Shown here in pieces: positions 30,303-38,629 of a DNA stretch of 64,000 bases (within the stretch, counting starts at the first letter, position 1; each line of letters starts with the position of its first letter). Both the position numbers and the translations under genes were made by a program. The notes below the pieces were generated by a model. That model was not told the origin of the DNA and made no database searches. It saw nothing but the letters and a program-made list of their open reading frames with translations. The DNA comes from Propionivibrio dicarboxylicus (lineage in GTDB: Bacteria; Pseudomonadota; Gammaproteobacteria; Burkholderiales; Rhodocyclaceae), in assembly GCA_945902805.1 (NCBI GenBank), contig CAMDMZ010000001.1:1-64000 (forward strand), in the 5' to 3' direction.

Positions 30303-31523
30303 ATGGACACGCATCCACCCGAACTGATGTTGCTGCTCGCATGCTCGCGACTCGAACCAGGGAGTTGCGTAGAAGAAATCCTGCGCACAGCACCGGGCGA
30401 TATCGACTGGACCGTACTGGTAATGACTGCGCTCGACCATGGCGTTACCGGCTTGTTGTGCAACAGCCTTCTGACCCTGCCCGATGACATGGTACCGCTC
30501 GAGATAATCGACGCCGCCAAGAGTTATCTGCATCAAGCCGAATCGTCGAATCAAGCCTTGGCGGACCAGCTTTCTGGCGCGCTCGACATCCTGCACGCAG
30601 CTGGCATTGAGACAATCCCTTTCAAGGGTCCCAGCTTGGCGCTTTCTGCCTACCATCGTCTCGCGCTGCGAACTTTTCGGGACCTGGATTTTCTGATCCG
30701 TGAAAAGGATATCGAGCTGTGCCTGTCAGTGCTGCGAACCATCGGCTACAGCCATGACTGGAACCTAACGCCTCGGCAATGGCAGGAATTCGTCCATTAC
30801 GCCGGCGAAGAAATCGTCTTTGGCGAGGGTGTGCCGTGCGAGCCGCACTGGGCGTTTGCGCCACACACCCTGGCGATAAGAATTGATTACGACAAAATCT
30901 GGCAACTCTCGATTCGGAAATCTTTTAACGGCCGGACCATCTTGAGCCTTGCGCCAGAGGACGAACTGATTGTTCTCTGTGTACACGGGTCCAAGGAGAA
31001 ATGGAGCAAGCTGAAGTGGGTTGCCGACGTAGCCGAGTTTGTTCGCAGTCACCCTGCGCTGGACTGGTCCGGACTGTTTAGCCGCGCCGAAGCGCAAGGG
31101 ATCGCGCGCATGTTACGACTCGGCCTCAGTCTGGCCAAGCAACTCCTTGACGCGCCGATTCCGTTGGCGATCTCGCCTTGGCTAGATGCCGACCGGGTTG
31201 GCACCGAGATGAGCCAACAGCTTTCCCGGAGTTTTTTCGAACACCGTACTGAAACCGAGCAATCGATTTATGAAATTTCCCGATTTCACTGGGCGATGCG
31301 CGAGCGTTTTAGTGACCGTTGGCGCTACTTCTACCGTACCGTGACGCAGCCCCGGGTACAGCATTTCGGCGGTATTAGGCTGCCCGACTCGCTCTTCTTT
31401 CTCTATGTCCCGTATAAGCTTGTCCACGACTATATTGCGCTACCGATATGGAAACGCGCCAAACCCTTCTTGCCGTGGTTAAAAGCACAGGCTGCGGATC
31501 CGGATCATCGAAATGCAAGCTGA
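30303..31523 (+). CDS. Nucleotidyltransferase family protein (NTP_transf_5 type)
   Basis: This 406-residue protein belongs to the nucleotidyltransferase family found in RiPP and exopolysaccharide clusters. Diagnostic segments are PFKGPSLALSAYHRLALRTFRDLDFLI, with the metal-binding D-L-D, and CEPHWAFAP (ExHW motif), followed by a helical C-terminal half with EDELIVLCVHGSKEKWSKLKW. It probably transfers an NMP or phosphate group to a peptide or small molecule. The next gene, which carries PqqD and HprK domains, overlaps it by 11 nt. The Shine-Dalgarno is weak. Substrate is unknown. Confidence 0.82.
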   Translation: MDTHPPELMLLLACSRLEPGSCVEEILRTAPGDIDWTVLVMTALDHGVTGLLCNSLLTLPDDMVPLEIIDAAKSYLHQAESSNQALADQLSGALDILHAAGIETIPFKGPSLALSAYHRLALRTFRDLDFLIREKDIELCLSVLRTIGYSHDWNLTPRQWQEFVHYAGEEIVFGEGVPCEPHWAFAPHTLAIRIDYDKIWQLSIRKSFNGRTILSLAPEDELIVLCVHGSKEKWSKLKWVADVAEFVRSHPALDWSGLFSRAEAQGIARMLRLGLSLAKQLLDAPIPLAISPWLDADRVGTEMSQQLSRSFFEHRTETEQSIYEISRFHWAMRERFSDRWRYFYRTVTQPRVQHFGGIRLPDSLFFLYVPYKLVHDYIALPIWKRAKPFLPWLKAQAADPDHRNAS

Positions 31524-32691
31524 CAACAAAACCGCTCTTTTTTTCCTTGAGGATGAAGCGGTGCTGTTCCATGAACCAGCGCAAAAGCTGTTTCATCTGA
31601 ACACCGTCGCCGGTGTTGTCTGGTGTCTGCTGGAGGACGGGAAGGACGAGCAATCCATCGCTTCCGAACTGCAAAATATATGCTCGATCTCGGCGACGGA
31701 TGCCGACCGTTACCTAAATGAAGCAGAAGCATTGTTCAGGCAACTTGGTGTCCTGCAAGACTCTGGGCAGTCGTTGCCAGACAACCATCCCCAAGCCGAA
31801 AGCGCGGCGATTGAGTCTGCCCACTACGGTGCGCCATCGTTTGTTGCCGAGCGTCGGTATCGATTGCTGAATTCGCGCTTCAGCTTGCGATTCACACATC
31901 AGGCGCATGTCGCGGCGGCCGAGCCCGTCTTTTGCCACCTGCGTGACAAGGACGCGACAACGCCCACCGTCGCCCTCGATATTGTTCAAGACGATAAGGG
32001 ACGTACGGTTCTCTACCGTGATCAGGTGGCCGTACTCACCTGCGATGCCGCCAACCAGTTCGTTCCCCTGCTCAAGAGCTTGGTCTGGCAAACGGCGATA
32101 CTGGCGCGGGAATTCTTTCTCGATATCCATGCCGGCGTCGTTGGTGACGGCAAGCAGTGCTTCCTGTTGCCGGCAGCGCCAGGAAGTGGCAAATCCACCC
32201 TGACGGCCACGCTTGTCTATCACGGCTTTGAGTACTTTTCCGACGAAGTCGCGCTGCTTCACGGCAGTGATTTTCTTGTCGAACCCGTTCCTTTGGCATT
32301 CTGTGTCAAGCATACCGGCGTCGAGATTCTCGCACCCTACTTTCCAGAATTGGAGCGGGTTACGGAACACCTGCGCGGTGACGGCAAACGCGTCCGCTAT
32401 ATGCCGCCGCCGGCCGGATCCATCCCACCGTTTGGAACAATGCGCCCGGTGGGTGCCATCATTTTTCCGCGCTACCTTCCCGACCAAGCCACGACCCTAA
32501 AAAGGATTGGGGCACTGGAGGCGCTTGAGCTCTTGATGCAGGAATGTCTGATCGTTGACACCCATCTCGACACCGATAAGGTGAGTAGTTTGTTGCGCTG
32601 GATCGGGGCGATGCCTTGTTATCGGCTCTCGGTAGTGGACCTTGGGCAGGCCGTGGAACTGATCAAGGGCTTATCGATTGCACTGCGCTGA
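31513..32691 (+). CDS. PqqD-HprK fusion: peptide-recognition domain plus HPr-kinase-like kinase
   Basis: The 392-residue protein begins with a PqqD-like winged-helix RiPP recognition element (about 8-85: LFFLEDEAVLFHEPAQKLFH, LNTVAGVVWCLLEDGKDEQSI). It continues with an HprK-related kinase domain (about 190-380): HAGVVGDGKQCFLLPAAPGSGKSTL, with P-loop APGSGKST, and FEYFSDEVALL as the metal-binding SDE. HprK-like kinases phosphorylate Ser/Thr in HPr and in lasso peptides. Fusion to an RRE suggests a peptide substrate, most simply the 57-residue peptide encoded 190 nt downstream. That substrate assignment is inference. Confidence 0.82.
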   Translation: MQADNKTALFFLEDEAVLFHEPAQKLFHLNTVAGVVWCLLEDGKDEQSIASELQNICSISATDADRYLNEAEALFRQLGVLQDSGQSLPDNHPQAESAAIESAHYGAPSFVAERRYRLLNSRFSLRFTHQAHVAAAEPVFCHLRDKDATTPTVALDIVQDDKGRTVLYRDQVAVLTCDAANQFVPLLKSLVWQTAILAREFFLDIHAGVVGDGKQCFLLPAAPGSGKSTLTATLVYHGFEYFSDEVALLHGSDFLVEPVPLAFCVKHTGVEILAPYFPELERVTEHLRGDGKRVRYMPPPAGSIPPFGTMRPVGAIIFPRYLPDQATTLKRIGALEALELLMQECLIVDTHLDTDKVSSLLRWIGAMPCYRLSVVDLGQAVELIKGLSIALR

Positions 32692-32881
32692 GTTTCACGA
32701 TCTCAGCCTACTGGGACTGTCGGGTATTCTTACAGCCTTACCCAACTCGACACGTTGCGATTGCCGAGTATGGCCCTATTGTCCTGATTTGTATCTTGAA
32801 TGGGATTGCCGACAGCGTTTGGAACAGTTTTTGCTTTATCATTCGACCAGTCAATCACTGAGCGCCTTGGGAGAGAAGATC
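32692..32881 (+). other. Gap before the Tat-peptide gene; frame open through it
   Basis: The reading frame of the 57-residue peptide is open back to an ATG at 32678, giving 68 further residues (RLEQFLLYHSTSQSL near the end) that match nothing I recognise. The region appears less GC-rich than its surroundings. It may contain the promoter of the peptide gene; no convincing -35/-10 pair was identified. Confidence 0.4.
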
Positions 32882-33055
32882 ATGTCTGAAGAGCAAAACA
32901 AAGAAGTTTCCGGGTCACGCCGTAAGTTTCTCGAAAGGGCCGGGAAAGTCTCGTTGGCGGCACCGGCAGCGGCGTTGCTGCTGGCGGCAGGAACGAAGAG
33001 CGCGAATGCTGAGACTCAGTCGCTGCCATACGCTGAAACCAGGACACAACCGTAA
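32882..33055 (+). CDS. Small twin-arginine signal peptide protein, putative modified-peptide precursor
   Basis: This 57-residue product has a charged leader, the twin-arginine motif SRRKFLE at residues 12-18, a hydrophobic segment (VSLAAPAAALLLAAG) and a signal-peptidase site SANA, leaving only 14 residues (ETQSLPYAETRTQP) rich in Ser, Thr and Tyr. ATG 32882 has a good GGGAGAG ribosome-binding site. It directly follows the PqqD-HprK gene. An IS701-family element is inserted 53 nt after its stop, so downstream parts of the original operon may be displaced. Confidence 0.7.
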   Translation: MSEEQNKEVSGSRRKFLERAGKVSLAAPAAALLLAAGTKSANAETQSLPYAETRTQP

Positions 33056-33108
33056 AATCGGACATCCTTGAAAACCACAAGTTTTTTGCGGAGCTACTAC
33101 GTCCCTAG

Positions 33109-34570
33109 TTCGACTGTGTCACAAATTACGTCTAACCGAGCCGCAGCAAGGACATCGCTGAAGTTGTTGGGCGATGCGAGTGGCGATGAGGGTGCGCAGG
33201 GTGCTGATCGAGTCGGGCACGTGGCGTTGCGCTCGTCCCGCTGCCGCGAGGACGGTAACTCTGGGGTAAGGCAGGCGCTTGTGGTTGAGCGACGTTTTTT
33301 TTACTGCCATGGGTAAGGCGCTGATGCAGCAGGAAGGCGTAGGCGGCGATGCACAAGGTGGCATGGTGATGCACTCCCCGCCAGTTACGCCCTTCGTATT
33401 GCCCCAGACCAAACTCCTGCTTGAGTTCCCGGTAGTCGCGTTCGATCCGCCAGCGCATCTTGGTGATATAGACCAACTGTTCCAGCACCGCATTGGCAGG
33501 CGCTGTCGCCAGAAAGTATTTCAGCGGCTCGGCATCGCCCTCGGGCCACTCGATCAGCAGCCACTCCGGCGGACGCAAGGTGCTGCGCCAGTAGTCCTTG
33601 TGGGCGGTGCGAATCCAAACCGCCGCAAAGCGCGAGCGCAGGGTGTCGTTGGTACCTTCACGCCAGGTAACAGTCTGATACGCCTCGGTGGGCAAACTCA
33701 GCGCCAGTGCTTTGACCGACACCGGCATATGACCTGGCGCACGGCGCAAGTTTTTGCTGGGGCGTCCGAGCCCTACCGTCGGCTCGGGCGGCAAGGGGGC
33801 CGTTCCGGGCGCCCAGACGCTGGTCGCCGCGCGAATTCCCACCGCATAGCCTATCCCCATCGCACTCAGTTGGTCACGAAAGTCCGCACTATCGCCGTAG
33901 GCGGGGTCGGCCAGAACAATCCCGGGCGGTACGCCATCCTCCTGTGCCTGCTTGATCTGCGCCAGGGCAATGTTGATCTTGGTGGCAAATTGGATGTCGT
34001 CGGGCACTCCAGCCTCCCTACAACGCGAGCGATCCTCTGTCCAGTCCTCGGGAAGATACAGCCGCCATTGGATCGGCAAACTCCCCTGGTCACTGGCCAG
34101 CGACAGACTGACCGCCACCTGACAGTTCTCCGTCTTGCCCAACTGCCCGCAATATTGCCGGGTGACACCGACCGAGTGGTTTCCCTGCTTTGGAATCCCC
34201 GTGTCGTCAATAATCCAGTAGCACTCCCGCTCCAAGCCCAAGACAGGCTCAACAACGGCTCGCACTTCCCGCAGCACCGCACGATCCGACCAGCTCGATT
34301 TGGCTACAAAGTGGTGCAGGGATTGGTGTTTGGCCTGAACATGCAGCGGATCCAGCGATGCCGCCAGCGGTTCGACGCTCTTGCGCTTGATCGGCAGCAT
34401 CAGCCCCCGGCAATAGTCCATCAGTCCCGTCCGGCGGTCCGCATGTCCCAGTACGTCAGACAGTCGTTCAAGGTAGCTCTCCAACTCGTCGTCGATAGCC
34501 ATCGATTCACCCTCGTGGAAGAAGATGGTTCGATTATCGGCAATCTTCAGCATTTATTGACACAGTCAGA
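33109..34570 (-). mobile_element. IS701-family insertion sequence (1,462 bp) with CTAG target duplication
   Basis: The ends are TTCGACTGTGTCA (left) and, reverse-complemented, TCTGACTGTGTCA (right), forming imperfect terminal inverted repeats. Direct repeats CTAG flank it at 33105-33108 and 34571-34574. This fits the 4-bp YTAR target duplication known for IS701. It encodes one transposase on the minus strand. Confidence 0.88.
33119..34502 (-). pseudogene. IS701-family transposase with a 3' frameshift
   Basis: The transposase has the IS701/DDE hallmarks YWIIDDTGIPKQGNHSVGV, VLADPAYGDSADFRDQL and RWRIERDYRELKQEFGLGQYEGRNWRG. The main frame reads well to SYRPRG (around 33245), after which it becomes nonsense (GTSATPRARLDQ). 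The expected C-terminus (AQRHVPDSISTL, QLQRCPCCG) continues in another frame that stops at 33119 inside the inverted repeat. One indel near 33229-33255 explains this. ATG 34502 (MAIDDELESYLER) fits the family better than an upstream ATG at 34553. Confidence 0.85.
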
Positions 34571-34703
34571 CTAGTTGATGTGTGAATGGCCCCGCTTTTG
34601 AAGGGATTTTCTGGGCTAACAACAACATCACTTTGTTGATCGTCCACGTTGCCAATGTTGGCGCGCCAGTTCATTCCCTGACGGTCGAGATAAGGCGAAA
34701 ACC
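34571..34703. other. Short gap right of the IS; no gene recognised
   Basis: After the CTAG duplication 129 bp contain no open frame of note. This is the sequence that was contiguous with the Tat-peptide gene before the IS inserted. Confidence 0.5.
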
Positions 34704-35105
34704 CTACGACCTGACCACCGCCGCTCCACCCAGAATGAAATTGGCGTAAGCCTTGTCGGCAACGAGGATGTGGCCGAAGAGCCAGTCCAGAAGAAGTTTG
34801 ACCATGTCATGTCGTACCTCATCGACGATGGCACTTTCCTCGATCACCTTCAGCTTCGCAAAGAATTGCTCGTGAAATCCGGCATGCTCAACGCTCTCGG
34901 GATACGCGAATACCCGCATCAGAGCATCTTCAAATTTGAAGTGAAATTCAGCAAAACTTCCAAGTTGCAGGATCCGCAGATGGATCTCGGACCAGTCCAG
35001 CTCGGCGGCGACAGACTCCGTTATCTGCAAGAATAGGCGAACCAGCTCCTGGTGTTGAGAATCAATCTCCTGGATGCCTATCGAGTATTCGTCTTGCCAC
35101 TGCAT
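34704..35105 (-). CDS. Bacteriohemerythrin
   Basis: The 133-residue protein is a single hemerythrin domain that binds O2 at a di-iron site. Ligand motifs are EIDSQHQELV, FHFKFEDALM, HAGFHEQF and HILVADKAY (His/Glu/Asp pattern H-HxxxE-HxxxH-HxxxxD). It likely stores or delivers oxygen in a microaerophilic or facultative lifestyle. It stands alone, divergent from the PilZ gene pair. Confidence 0.93.
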   Translation of the reverse strand: MQWQDEYSIGIQEIDSQHQELVRLFLQITESVAAELDWSEIHLRILQLGSFAEFHFKFEDALMRVFAYPESVEHAGFHEQFFAKLKVIEESAIVDEVRHDMVKLLLDWLFGHILVADKAYANFILGGAAVVRS

Positions 35106-35218
35106 GCGTAGAGTTCCCTAATGTCTTGCCGCCGGAACGCGGTCATACTTACTGCTGCCAACTATTACTTTCGACATACATGTTACAGGTGATTCCCGCT
35201 CACCGAGGACGTAACGTC

Positions 35219-35224
35219 TATAAT
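35219..35224 (+). promoter_or_regulatory. Possible -10 box (TATAAT) upstream of the PilZ gene pair
   Basis: A perfect TATAAT lies about 72 nt upstream of the ATG at 35296 in an AT-rich stretch. No good -35 box is visible at 17 nt. Confidence 0.3.
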
Positions 35225-35295
35225 CAAATAAAGTACATTAGGATTTAAGGCAAAACCGCTCGTTCCACTAGAGAGGCCATGCGAAGGAGAACACC

Positions 35296-35487
35296 ATGTT
35301 CGATTCGCCGTTTGATCACTGTCCGCGATGCGGGGAAATGGTTCTGCTGGATCAAACCTTGAAAGAATGCGCACGCGAGCATCGGTGTGCGGATACATCG
35401 CATTGTCCGCTGCAAAAATACTTTGTCGGGCGTGATTTCAGCGCGCCATCAGCCAAGAGCAAAAAGGAGTTTCACCATGGTGGATAA
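35296..35487 (+). CDS. Small cysteine-rich protein (63 aa), putative zinc ribbon
   Basis: This 63-residue protein has CPRCGEMVLLDQT followed by ECAREHRC and CPLQKYF, a likely C4-type zinc-binding knuckle. I recognise the pattern as a small conserved betaproteobacterial protein without assigned function. It follows AAGGAGAACACC, and its 3' end overlaps the PilZ gene by 11 nt, implying coupled translation. Confidence 0.7.
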   Translation: MFDSPFDHCPRCGEMVLLDQTLKECAREHRCADTSHCPLQKYFVGRDFSAPSAKSKKEFHHGG

Positions 35488-35842
35488 GCACGAGCGGCGG
35501 CACTTCTGGCGTGCCGCCTTTCATTCGCCGGTTCGTATGACCACTCACGGTGCGCAGTCGTATGCGCAACTGGTTGATATATCGCTGAAAGGCGCCCTGC
35601 TTGAAGTACATCCGACCTTCCAGGCGACCATGGGCGAGCAATGCCAGCTTCGTCTGGACTTGGCGCCGGGGACGACGATCAGCATGTGGGGCACCATCGT
35701 GCATATCGACGGTCAGCAACTTGGCCTGCGTAGCGATAGCATCGATCTCGACAGCATTACCCATTTGCGCCGCTTGGTGGAACTCAATGCCGGCGATCCG
35801 GCGATGCTGGAGCGCGAGATTTCCATGCTGATTGCCGACTGA
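35477..35842 (+). CDS. PilZ domain protein
   Basis: The 121-residue single-domain PilZ protein has the c-di-GMP-binding motifs ERRHFWR near the N-terminus and DISLKGALLE (D/NxSxxG). It is a probable c-di-GMP effector. The start at 35477 is preceded by AAGGAG at 35464-35469; the longer frame from 35387 lies inside the preceding gene. Confidence 0.9.
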   Translation: MVDKHERRHFWRAAFHSPVRMTTHGAQSYAQLVDISLKGALLEVHPTFQATMGEQCQLRLDLAPGTTISMWGTIVHIDGQQLGLRSDSIDLDSITHLRRLVELNAGDPAMLEREISMLIAD

Positions 35843-35867
35843 AAAAGTCGGCGCTGGCGGGACGGCG
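35842..35867 (+). repeat. Dispersed repeat copy 7 between PilZ and methyltransferase genes
   Basis: The plus strand reads AAAAAGTCGGCGCTGG then CGGGACGGCG. It starts on the last base of the PilZ stop codon and ends one base before the convergent methyltransferase stop. In the minus direction GGCGGG from the gene's last codons can pair with CCCGCC of the repeat, followed by CGACTTTTT, so it may serve as its terminator. Confidence 0.8.
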
Positions 35868-35868
35868 C

Positions 35869-36489
35869 TCAGCCTTGCCCGCCGGGTTTACGGGCGATCA
35901 GCGTAGCGAAACGCTTTATCGTCTGGTGTGGTGCGTCGAAATCATGGGTTTCCGCTTGGAGTATTTCCCAGCCGGCAAAGCGTCGTGCCAGTTCATCGCT
36001 CGGAAACAGGCAGTGCCCGCCATTTGGCACAAACATATCCATGAACGTCGTGCCGACGATCAGCACATTCACCACTGCCACACCGCCGGGGCGCGTGCTG
36101 GACTGAAGTTCATGCAACACGCGATAGGCGGTGGTGCAGTCAAAGAACATCAGCACACCAATCGCCACCACGGCATCAAAGCTGCCGCTGATGGGGTAAT
36201 CACGTAGATCAGCCAGAGTGGCGCTCACCGACAATTGCTCATCCGCAGCGCGACGCTGCAGGTGATCAATGGCCACAGCACTGGCGTCCAGCGCCGTGAC
36301 GCGACAGCCCTGCCGCGCGGCAGCACAGGCCAGGTTGCCCAAGCCACAGCCAAAGTCGAGCACGGTGCCGGACAGATACGGCAACGCCAGCGTCTCAAAC
36401 GGATTCAGCGCCGACGAACCGGCGCTGGCCACGCTGGTCGCGGAACGGAATTGGGTGTCGAAAAAGCTGATGCTGTGGTCGCGACTCAT
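35869..36489 (-). CDS. Class I SAM-dependent methyltransferase (TehB-like)
   Basis: The 206-residue enzyme has SAM motif I VLDFGCGLGNLACAAA, acidic loop VTALDASAVAID, and FDAVVAIGVLMFF, resembling the TehB/tellurite-resistance type. The substrate is unknown. ATG 36489 (MSRDHSISFFDTQF) fits family members; the longer frame extends into prlC antisense to its 3' part. Confidence 0.82.
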   Translation of the reverse strand: MSRDHSISFFDTQFRSATSVASAGSSALNPFETLALPYLSGTVLDFGCGLGNLACAAARQGCRVTALDASAVAIDHLQRRAADEQLSVSATLADLRDYPISGSFDAVVAIGVLMFFDCTTAYRVLHELQSSTRPGGVAVVNVLIVGTTFMDMFVPNGGHCLFPSDELARRFAGWEILQAETHDFDAPHQTIKRFATLIARKPGGQG

Positions 36490-36514
36490 GCTGCGGCAGC
36501 CAAAGCGGGGCGAA

Positions 36515-38581
36515 TCAGGCCGCCAGCGCCATGCCGGAGTGACGCAGCAGCGCATCGGGTTTGGGCTCGCGACCGCGAAAGGCCTTGAACGATTCCAATG
36601 CCGGGCGCGACCCGCCGACGGCGAGAATTTCGTCCAGGAAGCGCTGGCCGGTCGCCACGTCGAGCGTACTTCCAGACTGTTTGGCTGCCTCCTCGAAGGC
36701 CTCGTAAGCATCGGCCGAGAGCACCTCGGCCCACTTGTAGCTGTAGTAGCCGGCGGCGTAACCACCGGCAAAAATATGCGCAAAACTATTGGGGAAACGA
36801 TTCCACTCGGGCGGCACAAGCACCGCCACTTCGCGCCGCACCTCGTCCAGCAGATCGAGCACGCTGCGCCCGGCGCCGGGGACGAAACTGCTATGCAGCA
36901 AGAGATCAAACAGGCTGAACTCAAGCTGACGCATGGTTTGCAGGCCGCTCTGGAAATTTTTGGCGGCGATCATCTTGTCGTAGAGCGCGCGCGGAAGCAC
37001 GGCACCCGTCTCGACGTGACGTGTCATGGCGGAAAGTACGTCCCATTCCCAGCAGAAGTTTTCCATGAACTGGCTCGGCAGCTCGACTGCGTCCCACTCC
37101 ACACCGTGAATGCCGGAGACTGGTAGTTCGTCGACCTGTGTCAGCAGATGGTGCAAGCCGTGGCCACATTCGTGAAACAGGGTAATGACGTCATCGTGGC
37201 TGAAGGTGGCTGGCTTACTGCCGACTGCTGCCGGGAAATTGCAAGTGAGATAGGCCACCGGCGTCTGAATGCTGTGGGTGTTTTCGATCCCGATACGCCG
37301 CCGCGTCCTCGCCTCGTCCATCCAGGCGCCGCCGCGCTTGGTTTCGCGCGCGTGCAGATCGAGGTAGAACTGGCCGATAAGCTTACCGTCGCGTTCGATC
37401 CGAAAAAAGCGAACATCGGGGTCCCACACCGGCGCCGTATCGGGCGCCAGTTTGACGGCAAACAGGGTCTCGATGACGCGGAACAGACCCGCCAGCACCT
37501 GCGGTTCGGGGAAATACTGTTTGACCTCGTCGTCGGAGAACGCGTAGCGCGCCTGCTTAAGTTTTTCGGCAGCCCAGGCGAGGTCCCAGCTTTCCAGCGT
37601 TTCCATGTTGAGCTGCGCCTTGGCGAACTCACGTAGCTCAGCCAGATCACGCTCGGCAAACGGTCGCGCCTTGGCCGCCATGTCGCGCAGGAAGGCGATC
37701 ACCTGAGCGGGGCTATCGGCCATTTTTGGCGCCAGCGAGACTTCGGCGTAATTGGCGAAACCGAGCATCGTTGATTCCTCGGCGCGCAGGGAAAGTATCT
37801 TATCGATCAAGGGGCTGTTATTCCAGTCCGGGCTACCGAATTCCGACGCTCGGGTGACGAAGGCGCGATACATACGGGCGCGCAGATCTCGGTTTTCGGC
37901 GTACTGCAGTACCGGCTGGTAGCTCGGCGCCTGTAACGTCAACTTCCAGCCCGGCTTGTCGTCCTTTTCAGCAGCAGCACGAGCGGCACTCTTGACATCA
38001 TCGGGCAGGCCGGCGAGATCGGCAGCGTCGCTAATCCACTCGGCGTGGGCATTGGTGGCATCCAGCAGGTTCTCGGAGAACTTGGCGGCCAACGCCGAAA
38101 GCTCTTCCTGAATCGCCTTGAAGCGCGGTTTCTGATCTTCGGGTAGCTCGGCGCCGGAAAGACGGAAATCACGCACTTCGTTCGTGACAATGCGCTGGCG
38201 CGCCGGACTCAAGCGGGCAAAGTCCGTGCTAGCGGCAAGCGTCTTGTAGTGGGCAAACAGTGCCAGATTCTGGCCCAGCTCGGCGTAAAAACCGGAGACT
38301 TCCGGCAACATGGCGTTATAGGCATCGCGCCAGGGCGGAATGTCATTCACCCCGTGCAAGTGGCCAACCATGCCCCACGCACGCCCAAGGCGTTCGCCGG
38401 CATCGATCATCGGCTGAACAAAGGCATCCCAGGTGGCGGGGGTGGCAGGATCGACGAGTTGTTCGATCAATGCGCGGTTTTCGGCGAGCAGTTGCTGGAT
38501 GGCCGGAGCCACATGATCGGGAACAACCGCATCAAAACGCGGTAGACCGGAAAAGTCGAGTAGCGGGTTCATAGGCTTCAA
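36515..38581 (-). CDS. prlC: M3 family metallopeptidase, oligopeptidase A
   Basis: The 688-residue cytosolic zinc peptidase degrades short peptides, including cleaved signal peptides. It has HECGHGLHHLLTQ (HExxH, zinc site, about residue 465) and downstream SQFMENFCWEWDVL with the third ligand, plus GVEWDAVELPSQFME. Length is normal for PrlC. The start could also be the ATG three codons later. Confidence 0.95.
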   Translation of the reverse strand: MKPMNPLLDFSGLPRFDAVVPDHVAPAIQQLLAENRALIEQLVDPATPATWDAFVQPMIDAGERLGRAWGMVGHLHGVNDIPPWRDAYNAMLPEVSGFYAELGQNLALFAHYKTLAASTDFARLSPARQRIVTNEVRDFRLSGAELPEDQKPRFKAIQEELSALAAKFSENLLDATNAHAEWISDAADLAGLPDDVKSAARAAAEKDDKPGWKLTLQAPSYQPVLQYAENRDLRARMYRAFVTRASEFGSPDWNNSPLIDKILSLRAEESTMLGFANYAEVSLAPKMADSPAQVIAFLRDMAAKARPFAERDLAELREFAKAQLNMETLESWDLAWAAEKLKQARYAFSDDEVKQYFPEPQVLAGLFRVIETLFAVKLAPDTAPVWDPDVRFFRIERDGKLIGQFYLDLHARETKRGGAWMDEARTRRRIGIENTHSIQTPVAYLTCNFPAAVGSKPATFSHDDVITLFHECGHGLHHLLTQVDELPVSGIHGVEWDAVELPSQFMENFCWEWDVLSAMTRHVETGAVLPRALYDKMIAAKNFQSGLQTMRQLEFSLFDLLLHSSFVPGAGRSVLDLLDEVRREVAVLVPPEWNRFPNSFAHIFAGGYAAGYYSYKWAEVLSADAYEAFEEAAKQSGSTLDVATGQRFLDEILAVGGSRPALESFKAFRGREPKPDALLRHSGMALAA

Positions 38582-38629
38582 GTTGGGACGAAGGGCGGCG
38601 AATCAATCACCGAGCAGCGACGGGGCAGC

